Of a stretch of DNA of 64,000 bases, positions 45,777-54,223 are shown in pieces. The DNA is taken from assembly GCA_944332995.1 (NCBI GenBank), contig CALVKR010000003.1, positions 186,001-250,000 of the forward strand, in the 5' to 3' direction. Source of the stretch: an uncultured Clostridia bacterium. Its GTDB lineage: Bacteria; Bacillota; Clostridia; Christensenellales; CAG-917. Under the pieces are notes generated by a model, which did not search any database, was not told where the DNA came from, and was given only the letters and a program-made list of their open reading frames with translations. The stretch's first letter is position 1, and each line of letters begins with the position of its first letter. The position numbers were made by a program, and so were the translations under genes.

Positions 45777-46376
45777 ATGGAAAGACTTTATAAAATTTTT
45801 GATTTGGAGCCCGTATACTTTGACGACCAAAAGTCCGTTAAAGAACTGTTGGAATATGCCCTCGACCGTTCCGATTATTATGAGCCTGCGGGTACGGATA
45901 TCTTAACGGTCTACGACGCCTCAAAATATCACGTCGTCACCGATACCTCGATTGCCTGTTGCGAGGCTTTTTCCCCGGAAGATTCACTCGGCCACGGAAG
46001 AAACGGCTTATGTCTGGCATACTATTTGCCAAACTGCTTTTTTTATGCCGAGGGCGGATGGGGACATCATATGATAGAAATGAACCTCGCTAAAAAAATA
46101 CCCGATCCTGTCGCTATCAGTTTCCAATTCAATGATTTTAAAAATACCGTGGTGGTAAACGGAAATTTATCCATTGAGCAAATCTATGACTATTTGACCA
46201 AAACGACATACCTGGAAAAATATCAAACCATTTTTAACTTCTATGATATGGATTACGGTCTGCCGAAACCCGGTACGAAAAGAACTTTTAAGGCCTTAAC
46301 GGAAGACGGAAAAACCAAAATTAAAAAGGCGTGCGACAAATTTATAGAACCCATTTGCCGCATTCCCTCACGTTAA
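45777..46376 (+). CDS. Unknown 199-residue protein next to the TIR-GNAT pair
   Basis: A soluble protein with no signal peptide or membrane helix. It opens with an acidic helix-rich stretch, has a central hydrophobic, aromatic block (NGLCLAYYLPNCFFYAEGGW, with GHHMIEM next), and a basic end. I recognise no family. The AAGGAG ribosome site is 5 nt from the ATG. It could be a third component of the TIR locus, since it is on the same strand 75 nt downstream, or an independent gene given its own promoter. Confidence 0.7.
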   Translation: MERLYKIFDLEPVYFDDQKSVKELLEYALDRSDYYEPAGTDILTVYDASKYHVVTDTSIACCEAFSPEDSLGHGRNGLCLAYYLPNCFFYAEGGWGHHMIEMNLAKKIPDPVAISFQFNDFKNTVVVNGNLSIEQIYDYLTKTTYLEKYQTIFNFYDMDYGLPKPGTKRTFKALTEDGKTKIKKACDKFIEPICRIPSR

Positions 46377-46560
46377 ACATTTAAAATTATAAAGCGCCAA
46401 AGGCGCTCCTCCGAAAAAGCGACAGCTTTTGAAAAAATAGAGAAGCAATCAGTTTCGGAAATAGGCTTTTAAAAAACATAATAAGTTATGTTTTTGATCT
46501 CAGCCTTTTCCTCGCCTTTCCGCAAAAATTTTTTGCGGAATTATAGGTTGCAAAAAAAAA

Positions 46561-46584
46561 TCGAAGCAAAGAGCTTTGCTTCGA
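46561..46584 (-). terminator. Strong hairpin with a T-run on the minus strand
   Basis: A 24-nt near-perfect palindrome (TCGAAGCAAAG arms) followed on the minus strand by nine T. No gene on the minus strand ends just before it except the tRNA-Ala transcript. The stretch 46377-46560 holds only short hairpins, including AGCGCC-AAA-GGCGCT at 46394-46408. Confidence 0.6.
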
Positions 46585-46591
46585 CACCTTA

Positions 46592-46778
46592 GTGGAGATG
46601 AGGGGGTGGCGTAAGGAGCATAGCGACGGAATAGCGATTGCCGTTTGCGGCAAGAGCGTCAGCCCGTAGGGGTTCGAAAAGGCTTTAGCCTTTACGGGCG
46701 TATGCCCTTCCCCACTCTCGCAACAAAATAAAAACCTAAACCGTTTCGGTTTAGGTTTTATTGGTGGAGATGAGGGGG
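46592..46778. repeat. Direct repeat of the tRNA-Ala 3' end flanking a structured insert
   Basis: GTGGAGATGAGGGGG occurs at 46592-46606 and again at 46764-46778, where it is the end of the tRNA-Ala gene. Between the copies lies a GC-richer stretch with several hairpins (TTGCCG-TTTG-CGGCAA, AAAGGC-TTT-AGCC, GGGCGTATGCCC). The 3' ends of tRNA genes are common integration sites, so the second copy may be a leftover attachment half-site. Confidence 0.45.
46732..46759 (-). terminator. Terminator of the tRNA-Ala gene
   Basis: AAACCTAAACCG, loop of 4, CGGTTTAGGTTT and a T-run on the minus strand, directly after the tRNA. Confidence 0.85.
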
Positions 46779-46837
46779 GTCGAACCCCTTACCTTTTGAA
46801 TGCCATTCAAACGCTCTACCAGTTGAGCTACACCCCC
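46762..46837 (-). tRNA. tRNA-Ala (GGC anticodon)
   Basis: A 76-nt cloverleaf with encoded CCA. The acceptor stem is GGGGGTG with CATCTCC (two G-U pairs), D arm AGCTCAACTGGTAGAGC, anticodon arm TTTGA-ATGGCAT-TCAAA with anticodon GGC, and T arm GGGG-TTCGACC-CCCC. It reads GCC and GCU alanine codons. Confidence 0.97.
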
Positions 46838-46848
46838 AGGCAAGTTGT

Positions 46849-46876
46849 ATTATATCATATTCCAAAAAAAATGCAA
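46849..46876 (-). promoter_or_regulatory. Promoter TTGCAT-N16-TATAAT for tRNA-Ala
   Basis: The -35 box is at 46871-46876 and a perfect -10 box at 46849-46854, ending 11 nt before the mature 5' end. Confidence 0.7.
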
Positions 46877-47003
46877 TCGTTTAAAGGCAGTTGGGCAAAA
46901 TTTTTCGATGTTGACTTGGACGGCTGCCACTATTAAAAGCCTCTTTACGCAACCTCATTCCGATTAAGTAAAACAAAACCGTTTTTCACGCCCTTTTTGC
47001 CTA

Positions 47004-47032
47004 TTGATTTAGGCGCCGTTATTTTATATAAT
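47004..47032 (+). promoter_or_regulatory. Promoter TTGATT-N17-TATAAT for the CPBP-like gene
   Basis: The -35 box is at 47004-47009 and a perfect -10 box at 47027-47032. The predicted leader is about 8 nt and consists almost only of the GAGGGG ribosome site. Confidence 0.65.
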
Positions 47033-47046
47033 TGATTAGAGGGGTT

Positions 47047-47967
47047 ATGACTAAAGAGGAAAAACGCAAATACGCATTTAAAATGGCCACGTTTTTGCTT
47101 GGCGCTCTGACGATGGGGCTTACCACCGTCATAGGAAGCTGTGCCGACGTTATGCTCGGGACGGACGTTTTCTCGCACTTCGGATACAAAGTGCCGGGAC
47201 TTTTTGTAAATCTCGGGCGCCTCTTTTTTATTCTGTTATGCCTCTTTTTAATGTTCTTCAAAAAGGATAAGCCCTTTAGAGGCAAATACTTCACCGTCAC
47301 TTTGCTTTTATCTCTTGTCCCGGTGGCTCTGTTGCTTATAGGCAAAACGGGTGCGTTCGACAAAGGTTTCGACGTTTCCATATTCTTTATATGGATAATT
47401 TCCCTCACCCTAACCGTATTTTGCGATGAGCTCTATTTCAGATACGTGGCGGCTTCCTTCTTCAAGCGCAGAGGCAAACTGTCCGGGCTGACGTTGGCGC
47501 TCACGACGATAATATACGGATTGCCCACACTTATGACGCTGATTGTCGCACCGCACGAATATGAATATGTTCTGCTCAATCTTGTTACTTATTCGTCCGT
47601 CGGCTACTTCTATCTCGCCGCCGACCTCAAAACGCACAACGTGGGAATTTCGCTCACCTCGCACTTTTTGCTTACTCTCGTATCCCAGACTTTCGACATA
47701 TGGTCTTCGGACGCACACTTCCACCCTGCCGTCCACTATGCCATGGTCGCCATCTGCGCCGTGTTCTGCTTCAGTGTCGGAACGGTTATTCTGTATAAAG
47801 GCAACCTGATAATCAAAAAACCAAAGCCTCTGAAAAATGATTCCGCTAACGATTCCCCTGCCGAAAGCGAACAGTCGCCGCCCGCTTCCCCCGACTTGCA
47901 ACAGGCAGACGGCACCCGGCCAAACGCCCTTACCGCCGAAAACCTACCCGAAGAGAATTTGCAATAA
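47047..47967 (+). CDS. CPBP-like intramembrane protein
   Basis: A 306-residue membrane protein with about eight helices and a 55-residue Pro/Ser/Glu-rich C-terminal tail. CDELYFRYV fits the EExxxR motif of CPBP (Abi) glutamic intramembrane proteases with Asp for the first Glu, and SHFLLTLV fits the later His motif; the match is degenerate. In bacteria such proteins process peptides or give immunity to bacteriocins; the role here is unknown. The ATG at 47047 has GAGGGG 2-5 nt upstream, preferred over a TTG at 47032 that lies in the -10 box. Confidence 0.65.
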   Translation: MTKEEKRKYAFKMATFLLGALTMGLTTVIGSCADVMLGTDVFSHFGYKVPGLFVNLGRLFFILLCLFLMFFKKDKPFRGKYFTVTLLLSLVPVALLLIGKTGAFDKGFDVSIFFIWIISLTLTVFCDELYFRYVAASFFKRRGKLSGLTLALTTIIYGLPTLMTLIVAPHEYEYVLLNLVTYSSVGYFYLAADLKTHNVGISLTSHFLLTLVSQTFDIWSSDAHFHPAVHYAMVAICAVFCFSVGTVILYKGNLIIKKPKPLKNDSANDSPAESEQSPPASPDLQQADGTRPNALTAENLPEENLQ

Positions 47968-48108
47968 TTTTTATCCGTTTGCTTAAAATCGTTTTGATAA
48001 ATCGAACTTAAGGTGTATAATCACATTTGCAACGGATATCCCGAGCATAAATAAGCCCCTCCCACTCGGCGAAATATAATATTGCTCGGCAGAATACCGC
48101 CTCAATAC

Positions 48109-48183
48109 GCTTCCGTAGTTAAATGGATATAACAGCCCCCTCCTAAGGGGCCGTTGTGGGTTCGATTCCCGCCGGGAGTACCA
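48109..48183 (+). tRNA. tRNA-Arg (CCT anticodon)
   Basis: A 75-nt cloverleaf with encoded CCA. The acceptor stem is GCTTCCG with CGGGAGT, the anticodon arm CCCC-CTCCTAA-GGGG has anticodon CCT, and the T arm is GTGGG-TTCGATT-CCCGC. It reads AGG arginine codons. Confidence 0.95.
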
Positions 48184-48191
48184 CCTTTTAG

Positions 48192-48220
48192 GCACCTTGC
48201 TACCCGCACGGTGCTTTTTT
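48192..48220 (+). terminator. Terminator of the tRNA-Arg gene
   Basis: GCACC, a loop of about 13, GGTGC and TTTTTT, starting 9 nt after the tRNA. Confidence 0.8.
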
Positions 48221-48524
48221 ATGCTCTCCCGTCAATGCTGTATTCTTTTACAACGAAACATACTCCGCAAAATTTTATTTTGCGGAAAACGAGGAAAGCG
48301 GCGACAAGAGGAAAAACAAACGAAGTTTGTTTTGAAAAAATCAGCCGACTTTCCGAGTCGATGACGCTCGACTTTTATGTCTCGATATAGCGAAAACAGA
48401 CACAATAAAATTAGGGGGTAAATTTTATGGAATCAATGATTTTCAAATTTGCGAATTAAAGAATTCTCGGCTAAAATTTGCACGAACGAATTTTCAGCTA
48501 AAATCCGCACAAGCACATAAAAGG
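48221..48524. other. Intergenic stretch with hairpins, no gene
   Basis: It contains the hairpin CCGCAAAATTTTATTTTGCGG near 48270-48290. A similar hairpin with a similar CCTCG/TTTCC flank lies in the opposite orientation near 46510-46540, so the two may be copies of one small element. A short direct repeat of the CGGCTAAAAT type lies near 48468-48505. Confidence 0.5.
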
Positions 48525-48556
48525 AAAAAAGCCGAGAGAAAACTCTCGGCTTTTTT
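48525..48556 (-). terminator. Terminator of the leucine-rich-repeat gene
   Basis: GCCGAGAG, loop AAAA, CTCTCGGC with an A-run on one side and a T-run on the other, about 50 nt past the stop. Confidence 0.85.
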
Positions 48557-48605
48557 ATGTAATGATAATATCTAATATTTTTAATGTCCATATATGCGTC
48601 TTAAA

Positions 48606-51600
48606 TCATAAGTTTACCGTCCCGTCAGAGCATTTTACGCTTTTAAACGGACACTCCTCATTCCAATCAGCCCCTTTCGATATTGCGTTCCATTCATTAA
48701 CGTTTCCATTGAACGTTACATTTTGCAATGCGTTGCAAAAACTGAACGCACTATCGCCTATACTTGTCACGCTATGGGAAATGGTAATAGACGTAAGACT
48801 CTCACAACCAAGAAAAGTTTGATTTTTTATACTCGTCACGCCGCTGCCTATGGTCACAGAAGTCAGACCGGTGCAATAACGGAATACGTCCGCTCCTAAG
48901 TTAGTCACGCTGTCGGGAATAACAAATGACGTCAGCTTATCGCAATAACGAAATGCGCCGTCTTCTATGTCGGTCACACTATCGGGTATGCTAATAGACG
49001 TCAAGTTCTTGCACAATTCGAACGCATATCTACCTATGCTGGTCACACTTTGGGAAATACTTACAGCCGTCAGGGCGGTGCAAGCGTTGAAAGTACATGC
49101 CGGAATCTTAGTCACTCCGTCACCGAACGTCACCGTGATTCCGTTTCCCGAAGTTCCTGCATAGTCGAACAATCTGCTGCCCTGTGAAAAATCCTGAACC
49201 GATACCGCATTCCAGTATATTTCCGTCAAAGCCTTGCAATTTTCAAAAGCCGAAGTTCCGATAACGGTGACGCTTTCGGGAATTGTCAACGACGTAAGCC
49301 CCTCGCAGCCGTAGAAGGCACTATCTCCTATACTCGTCACACTGTTTCCTATAGTCAACGACGTCAGCCCCGCACAGCCGTCAAAGGAATGATTTCCTAT
49401 AACGGTCACGCTATCGGGAATGGTCAACGACGTCAGACCCACACAGCCGTAGAAGGCACTATCTCCTATGCTCGTCACACTGTTTTCTATAGTCAGCGTC
49501 GTCAGCCCCACACAGCCGTCAAAGGAATGATTTCCTATAACGGTCACGCTATCGGGAATGGTCAACGACGTCAGACCCACACAGCCGTAGAAGGCATAAT
49601 CTCCTATACTTGTCACGCTATCGGGTATGTTCAACAACGTCAGACCCGAGCAATTATAGAAGCTATAATTTCCGATTCTCGTCACGCTATCGGAAACGGT
49701 TAAAGAAGTCAAAATCGTGCAACCGTAGAATGCATATGCCGGAATCTTAGTCACGCCGTCTCCGAACGTCACCGTGATTCCGTTTTCCGGCGTTCCTGCA
49801 TTGTAGAACACGTTACTGCCGCCTGTTAAATCAGCGACGGCTACCGCATTCCAGTATATATCCGTCAAACCCGTACAACCGTAGAACGCTTGACTTCCTA
49901 TACTCGTCACGGCGTTGCCTAAAGTTAAAGACGTTATACTGCCGCAATTATAAAAAGCTTGTTCGCCTATATCGCCTTTTGTAACGGTGACCGTCTGTAA
50001 ATTGGTTTTAGGAATAAAAGCGATTGCCATTGCCGGAATCGTAACGGTTTCAAGCGACGAACAGCCCGCAAATGCGTCTTTGCCGATTGACAGCACGCCG
50101 TCTGAAACGACTAACGCCGATAATCCCATGCAATTGTAAAACGCTCTCTCTCCGATATAGGCAACGCTGTCGGGAATTATAACGGAACTCAAGCCGGCGC
50201 ACTCGGCAAAAGCTTGTGCGGTTATGCTGTATGTACCGTCTAAAACCGATACAGACGTATTATCGGGCATATTTCCCTTGTAGGTATAGAGAGCTTTGCC
50301 GATATAAACCAATCCGTCTGGTTGTGCATTATACCAGGCGCATTGAAGCATAGCGTCGGCGCCGACCGTTTTTATATTGGCTAAAAAGTCGATTTCAGCA
50401 AGAGCGGTGCAATAAGCAAACGTCATCTTGCCGATTGTATTAACGTTTTCGGAAAAAATTATATTTGTCAGAGAAACATTGTTGAAAAATGCGTAATCGC
50501 TCAAGGAGGTCGCCGCCGTCAACGTAATATTTTGAAGTGCGTCGCAACCGTAAAATGCGCCGAACAAAATCTCTTTGCCAACCGTTACGGACGTAAGATT
50601 GCTTGGTATGTAATAGGTTGCCGATTCCCCTTCCGCCGTGCCGTACAGCTGAACGGTTTCAAACGCTCCGAGGTATTTGTTTGAGCCGAATATATAACCG
50701 AACAAAGTAGACTCGGAAGGAGCTACGGCATCGGCACTGCCACCGACGAATGGAAGCGTCATCGTTACAAGCCCATAGCATCCCGAAAAAGCGCCGTTGC
50801 CTATATTTGTTACAGAATCGGGCACTGCTATCTCGCTTATTTGCGAGCAGTTTGCAAACGCCTCGCCGCCGATTGATTTTACACCGTATTCAACGGTGAT
50901 ATATTTTAACTTAGTGCATCCCTTAAAACTTCCGACACCGACGCTTTGGACGTCTGCGCTTAAGGTCAACGTGGTAAGGTTTGCGCAATTTGCAAACGAG
51001 CTTTGTGCTATATCGCCCGCCGTGACGTGCAATACCTCCAGCGAGCTTTTATCCATTAAAGGCGCAACTATAGCCGGTATCGTCGCATTGGCTATATTAG
51101 TGCAATCGGCAAAGGCGTCGGACCCTATAGTTTCAAGATTTTTTGATACGGTCACGGCTGTCAAAGACGTGCAACCGGCAAAGGCTCTCGCTCCGATACT
51201 TGTAACGGTATCGGGGATAATAACGGATTGGATTGAGGTGTTGTCTTTAAACGCTTCGTCGCTTATGGCTACCACCGTGCCGTTATTATAAGCGGTGGGT
51301 ATAAAAACGTGCCGGCGGCTGCCGAGATAGCTTGCAAGCCTCCAACTGTTATTGCCGAGCGAAACAAAACGAAACTCGCTTGCGGGTGAAACTTCGACCA
51401 AACCGCATTCGCACTCTCCGCCGTTTTCAAACATGTGCGCAACTCTTTCCGATTCCTTTCCGCAGCGGACGCACTCTCTCCAATGATTTATTTCATCGAA
51501 TTGCCATTCTGCGCCTTCATAATTATGTCCGAGCGCTTCTGTCGCTTGCGTCTTTGACTGATTGCACGCCGAGCAAACGCACGTCATTTCTCCTGCCGAC

Positions 51601-52106
51601 TCGCATGTTGGAGCAATCGTCTCTTCCCACTCGCCCCACGTATGAGCCGCAATGATAACGTCCGTTTCCGTCTTGCCGCATACGGAGCATTCGTGATAGC
51701 GTTCGCCGTCGACCGTACAAGTCGCAGGCGTTGTTACCGTCCATTCTCCCCAAGTATGCGATTCTTCCCAAATAGCATACAGCGTTATGTTTTCTTCTAC
51801 CGTATCGGTCAAAAGATCCCACATATTTTCGCCTGCCCTGTCAAGCGCAAAGCCTATCAGGCGGGAACACTGTTTTGTAGGAGTGGCAAACTCTTTCAAT
51901 GTTTGTCCCTGCTCGACTTTCAATTCCGATATGTTGCTTCCGCCTTGAGTGTCAAAAGTGACCGTAAAAATTTCCGTTTTGACCTGCCCGCTGTCTTCAC
52001 CTGCGCCTTGCTCATTGTCCAAATCGTTGCAGGCGACGAAAACGCCGGCAAAAAGCAGTAACATACAGCATAAAATCACAAAAAGAAAAACCGATGTTTT
52101 TCTCAC
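48606..52106 (-). CDS. BspA-type leucine-rich-repeat surface lipoprotein
   Basis: A 1166-residue protein. The signal peptide ends in the lipobox VFVAC (Cys26). Residues about 45-115 are a Listeria-Bacteroides (Flg_new/InlB B) repeat ending TLYAIWE. Residues about 116-245 hold three Cys-pair modules of the HTWGEW...C...CSVCGK type, probably metal-bound. From about 270 to 1160 run some 35 LRR_5 units of about 23 residues with the core SVTSIGDxAFxxCxxLTSI. BspA-like proteins are surface adhesins in gut and oral bacteria; binding a host or microbial ligand is inference. The start is GTG at 52106, chosen because GGAGG lies 7-8 nt upstream. Two-repeat blocks near 49250-49650 are almost identical in DNA. 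Confidence 0.93.
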   Translation of the reverse strand: MRKTSVFLFVILCCMLLLFAGVFVACNDLDNEQGAGEDSGQVKTEIFTVTFDTQGGSNISELKVEQGQTLKEFATPTKQCSRLIGFALDRAGENMWDLLTDTVEENITLYAIWEESHTWGEWTVTTPATCTVDGERYHECSVCGKTETDVIIAAHTWGEWEETIAPTCESAGEMTCVCSACNQSKTQATEALGHNYEGAEWQFDEINHWRECVRCGKESERVAHMFENGGECECGLVEVSPASEFRFVSLGNNSWRLASYLGSRRHVFIPTAYNNGTVVAISDEAFKDNTSIQSVIIPDTVTSIGARAFAGCTSLTAVTVSKNLETIGSDAFADCTNIANATIPAIVAPLMDKSSLEVLHVTAGDIAQSSFANCANLTTLTLSADVQSVGVGSFKGCTKLKYITVEYGVKSIGGEAFANCSQISEIAVPDSVTNIGNGAFSGCYGLVTMTLPFVGGSADAVAPSESTLFGYIFGSNKYLGAFETVQLYGTAEGESATYYIPSNLTSVTVGKEILFGAFYGCDALQNITLTAATSLSDYAFFNNVSLTNIIFSENVNTIGKMTFAYCTALAEIDFLANIKTVGADAMLQCAWYNAQPDGLVYIGKALYTYKGNMPDNTSVSVLDGTYSITAQAFAECAGLSSVIIPDSVAYIGERAFYNCMGLSALVVSDGVLSIGKDAFAGCSSLETVTIPAMAIAFIPKTNLQTVTVTKGDIGEQAFYNCGSITSLTLGNAVTSIGSQAFYGCTGLTDIYWNAVAVADLTGGSNVFYNAGTPENGITVTFGDGVTKIPAYAFYGCTILTSLTVSDSVTRIGNYSFYNCSGLTLLNIPDSVTSIGDYAFYGCVGLTSLTIPDSVTVIGNHSFDGCVGLTTLTIENSVTSIGDSAFYGCVGLTSLTIPDSVTVIGNHSFDGCAGLTSLTIGNSVTSIGDSAFYGCEGLTSLTIPESVTVIGTSAFENCKALTEIYWNAVSVQDFSQGSRLFDYAGTSGNGITVTFGDGVTKIPACTFNACTALTAVSISQSVTSIGRYAFELCKNLTSISIPDSVTDIEDGAFRYCDKLTSFVIPDSVTNLGADVFRYCTGLTSVTIGSGVTSIKNQTFLGCESLTSITISHSVTSIGDSAFSFCNALQNVTFNGNVNEWNAISKGADWNEECPFKSVKCSDGTVNL
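49381..49596. repeat. 138-bp intragenic direct repeat in the LRR gene
   Basis: The 77 nt from 49381 recur exactly from 49519, with a period of 138 nt, which equals two LRR units of 23 codons. Flanking copies before and after are close but not identical. This marks a recent in-frame expansion. Confidence 0.88.
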
Positions 52107-52203
52107 CTTTTACCTCCGCTTTGTTACATTTTTTTTCGTTAACATTATATATTCGCTGTTTTTTTAAGTCAAGTTCCATATTTAGGTATGAAAATCAAAA
52201 ACT

Positions 52204-52235
52204 AAAAACCAAAACAGCCCGAAGAGGCTGTTTTG
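52204..52235 (-). terminator. Terminator of the fructose PTS operon
   Basis: AAAACAGCC, loop of 6, GGCTGTTTT, then GGTTTTTAGTTTTTG on the minus strand, about 65 nt past the ptsI stop. Confidence 0.8.
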
Positions 52236-52301
52236 CATAAGGGGAATGAAAAAGCGTCAGCTTTTAAAAACCTTTATTAATTTACTGTTTAAGATAGACG
52301 G

Positions 52302-53933
52302 TCACTCGGATAAATTCAAAGAACGGATTTTTTCTCTAAGCGGCAGGACGTATGCGGGAGAAACACTCAGTTCGTCAACGCCTATTTTCAGGAAATATTC
52401 CGTCAAAGACAAATCTCTTGCCAATTCGCCGCATATTCCCACCCATTTTTTGCAGGCATGAGCATTTTGAACTGTCATCGAAATCAGTCTCATAAGTGCG
52501 GGATGATGTTTGTCGCACACCTTTTCGAGTTTGCTGTTCTGACGGTCTACCGCCAAAGTATACTGAGTCAAGTCGTTTGTTCCTATGCTGAAGAAGTCTG
52601 CCTTTTTCGCCAGCACGTCGGATATTATCGCAGCAGCAGGCGTTTCAATCATTATACCCAGAGGCATCTTTTCGTTGAATTTTATTTTTTGAGCTTTGAG
52701 TTTTTCTCGCACATTCTTTGCCATGTCAAGCACCCAATCGAGTTCACTTTCGTTTGTTATCATAGGAATCATAACCATAAGATTGCCGAATGCGCTTGCA
52801 CGGTAAAGAGCGGTGAGCTGTGTTTCCATAATTTCGGGACGCTCTAAGCATATCCTTATCGAGCGGAAACCGAGTGCGGGATTTTCCTCTTTTTCCAGAT
52901 TGAAATAGTCTGCCTGTTTATCCGCTCCGATATCCATAGTCCTTATTATGACGGGTTTGGGACTCATCGTTTCAACCGTGTTTTTGTACTGAATAAACTG
53001 TTCTTCCTCGGTAGGATAGTCTTTCGACTCAAGATACAGAAACTCACTTCTGAACAGTCCTATTCCTCCGGCGTCGTTTTTGAGCGCAAGGCTCGTATCG
53101 CTTGCATTTCCGATATTGCAATATACTTCTACCCTTTTCCCGTCTATCGTTTCGTTAGGTTTACCGATAAGCGATTTTTGCATTTCTTTGGCTTTTGCAA
53201 TCTTTTGAGCTTTTGCCAAATATTCTTTCAATTGAGTTTTATCGGGATTGACGATAAGCGTTCCGCTCTCGCAATCGATTACGGCGTCTTTACCGTCATC
53301 GGTTATCGGAATATCTACCCCTGTCGCCACTATGCAGGGAATACCCAACGTCCTTGCAAGTATCGCCGTATGGGAGTTGTCCGAACCGCCCTTTGTCGCA
53401 AATCCCAGCAATTTTGCCGAATCGATTTTGACTATCTCGCTTGGAGAAAAATCGTCGGAATACAAAATGCAAGGTTTATCGATAACAATTGTTTCGCTTG
53501 AAAGACCTGCCAGATTGCGGATTATCTGTTCCGAGACGTCAAGAACATCAGCCGAACGGGCTTTCATATATGCATCGTCCATAGATGCAAACATTTCGGA
53601 TAAATTTCTGCCCGCTTCCTTTACGGCATATTCGGCGCAGTAACCGCTCTCGATTGACGATACGACTGCATCTTCGAAGTCGAGGTCTTGCGCCATCATT
53701 TTATGCATATTGAATATTTCCGCTTCCGAGTCTTTGAGGTTGCTGTTTACGGCACGTTGATAAAGAGATTCGAGATAATCGCAGGTCTTTTCCCTCGCTT
53801 CGATAAATCTTACCTTTTCATTTTCGGGCGCAAACTTTTTATCGCTCGAAATTTCTATTTTCTGATGCACGATAATCTTTAATTTGCCTACCGCAATGCC
53901 TTCAAAGACTCCTTTGCCTTTTAATATCATCAT
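52302..53933 (-). CDS. ptsI: PTS enzyme I
   Basis: A 543-residue protein: N-terminal HPr-binding and phospho-His domains, with the phosphorylated His in GGSDNSHTAILART, and a C-terminal PEP-binding barrel with GLFRSEFLY, IRTMDIGADKQ, PLGIMIETPAA and FFSIGTNDLTQY. It takes phosphate from PEP and passes it to HPr. It is slightly shorter than usual (about 570), ending in LREKIRSLNLSE. It is the last gene of the fructose operon, 19 nt after ptsH. General EI genes are usually paired with ptsH in a separate locus, so this looks like a fructose-dedicated or sole copy. Confidence 0.96.
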   Translation of the reverse strand: MMILKGKGVFEGIAVGKLKIIVHQKIEISSDKKFAPENEKVRFIEAREKTCDYLESLYQRAVNSNLKDSEAEIFNMHKMMAQDLDFEDAVVSSIESGYCAEYAVKEAGRNLSEMFASMDDAYMKARSADVLDVSEQIIRNLAGLSSETIVIDKPCILYSDDFSPSEIVKIDSAKLLGFATKGGSDNSHTAILARTLGIPCIVATGVDIPITDDGKDAVIDCESGTLIVNPDKTQLKEYLAKAQKIAKAKEMQKSLIGKPNETIDGKRVEVYCNIGNASDTSLALKNDAGGIGLFRSEFLYLESKDYPTEEEQFIQYKNTVETMSPKPVIIRTMDIGADKQADYFNLEKEENPALGFRSIRICLERPEIMETQLTALYRASAFGNLMVMIPMITNESELDWVLDMAKNVREKLKAQKIKFNEKMPLGIMIETPAAAIISDVLAKKADFFSIGTNDLTQYTLAVDRQNSKLEKVCDKHHPALMRLISMTVQNAHACKKWVGICGELARDLSLTEYFLKIGVDELSVSPAYVLPLREKIRSLNLSE

Positions 53934-53952
53934 AACCTCCCGCCGTTTTAAA

Positions 53953-54210
53953 TTAAAGATTTTGTTTTAAAACTTCCTTTAATTTGAGTTCTGCCGCATC
54001 CTCGTCTTCTCCTTCGCAGATTACGGTGACGGTATCTCCCTGTTTTGCAATCAAACTCATTATTGCGAACATTCTCTTTGCGTCCGCCTGTTTGTCATCC
54101 TTTTTTATAGTGATTTGCGAAACGAATTTTTTTGCCTCAGCAACCAATATGCCTGCCGGTCTTGCGTGAATTCCTTCCTTATCCGTTATGGTAAAATCGA
54201 ATTGTTTCAT
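53953..54210 (-). CDS. ptsH: HPr-type phosphocarrier lacking Ser46
   Basis: An 85-residue HPr fold with phospho-His15 in GIHARPAG. The second conserved block, usually KSIMGVMSL with regulatory Ser46, reads KRMFAIMSL: residue 46 is Arg. HPr kinase therefore cannot phosphorylate it there, and it could not act with CcpA in carbon repression the way classic HPr does. The gene sits 13 nt after fruA and 19 nt before ptsI, with a GGAG ribosome site. It probably works only as a carrier of phosphate from EI to the fructose EII. Confidence 0.95.
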   Translation of the reverse strand: MKQFDFTITDKEGIHARPAGILVAEAKKFVSQITIKKDDKQADAKRMFAIMSLIAKQGDTVTVICEGEDEDAAELKLKEVLKQNL

Positions 54211-54223
54211 TTTTCTTCTCCTT

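Noticed and set aside
49389-49703. Repetitive plus-strand ORF of 104 codons
   Set aside because: Antisense shadow of the repeated LRR units.
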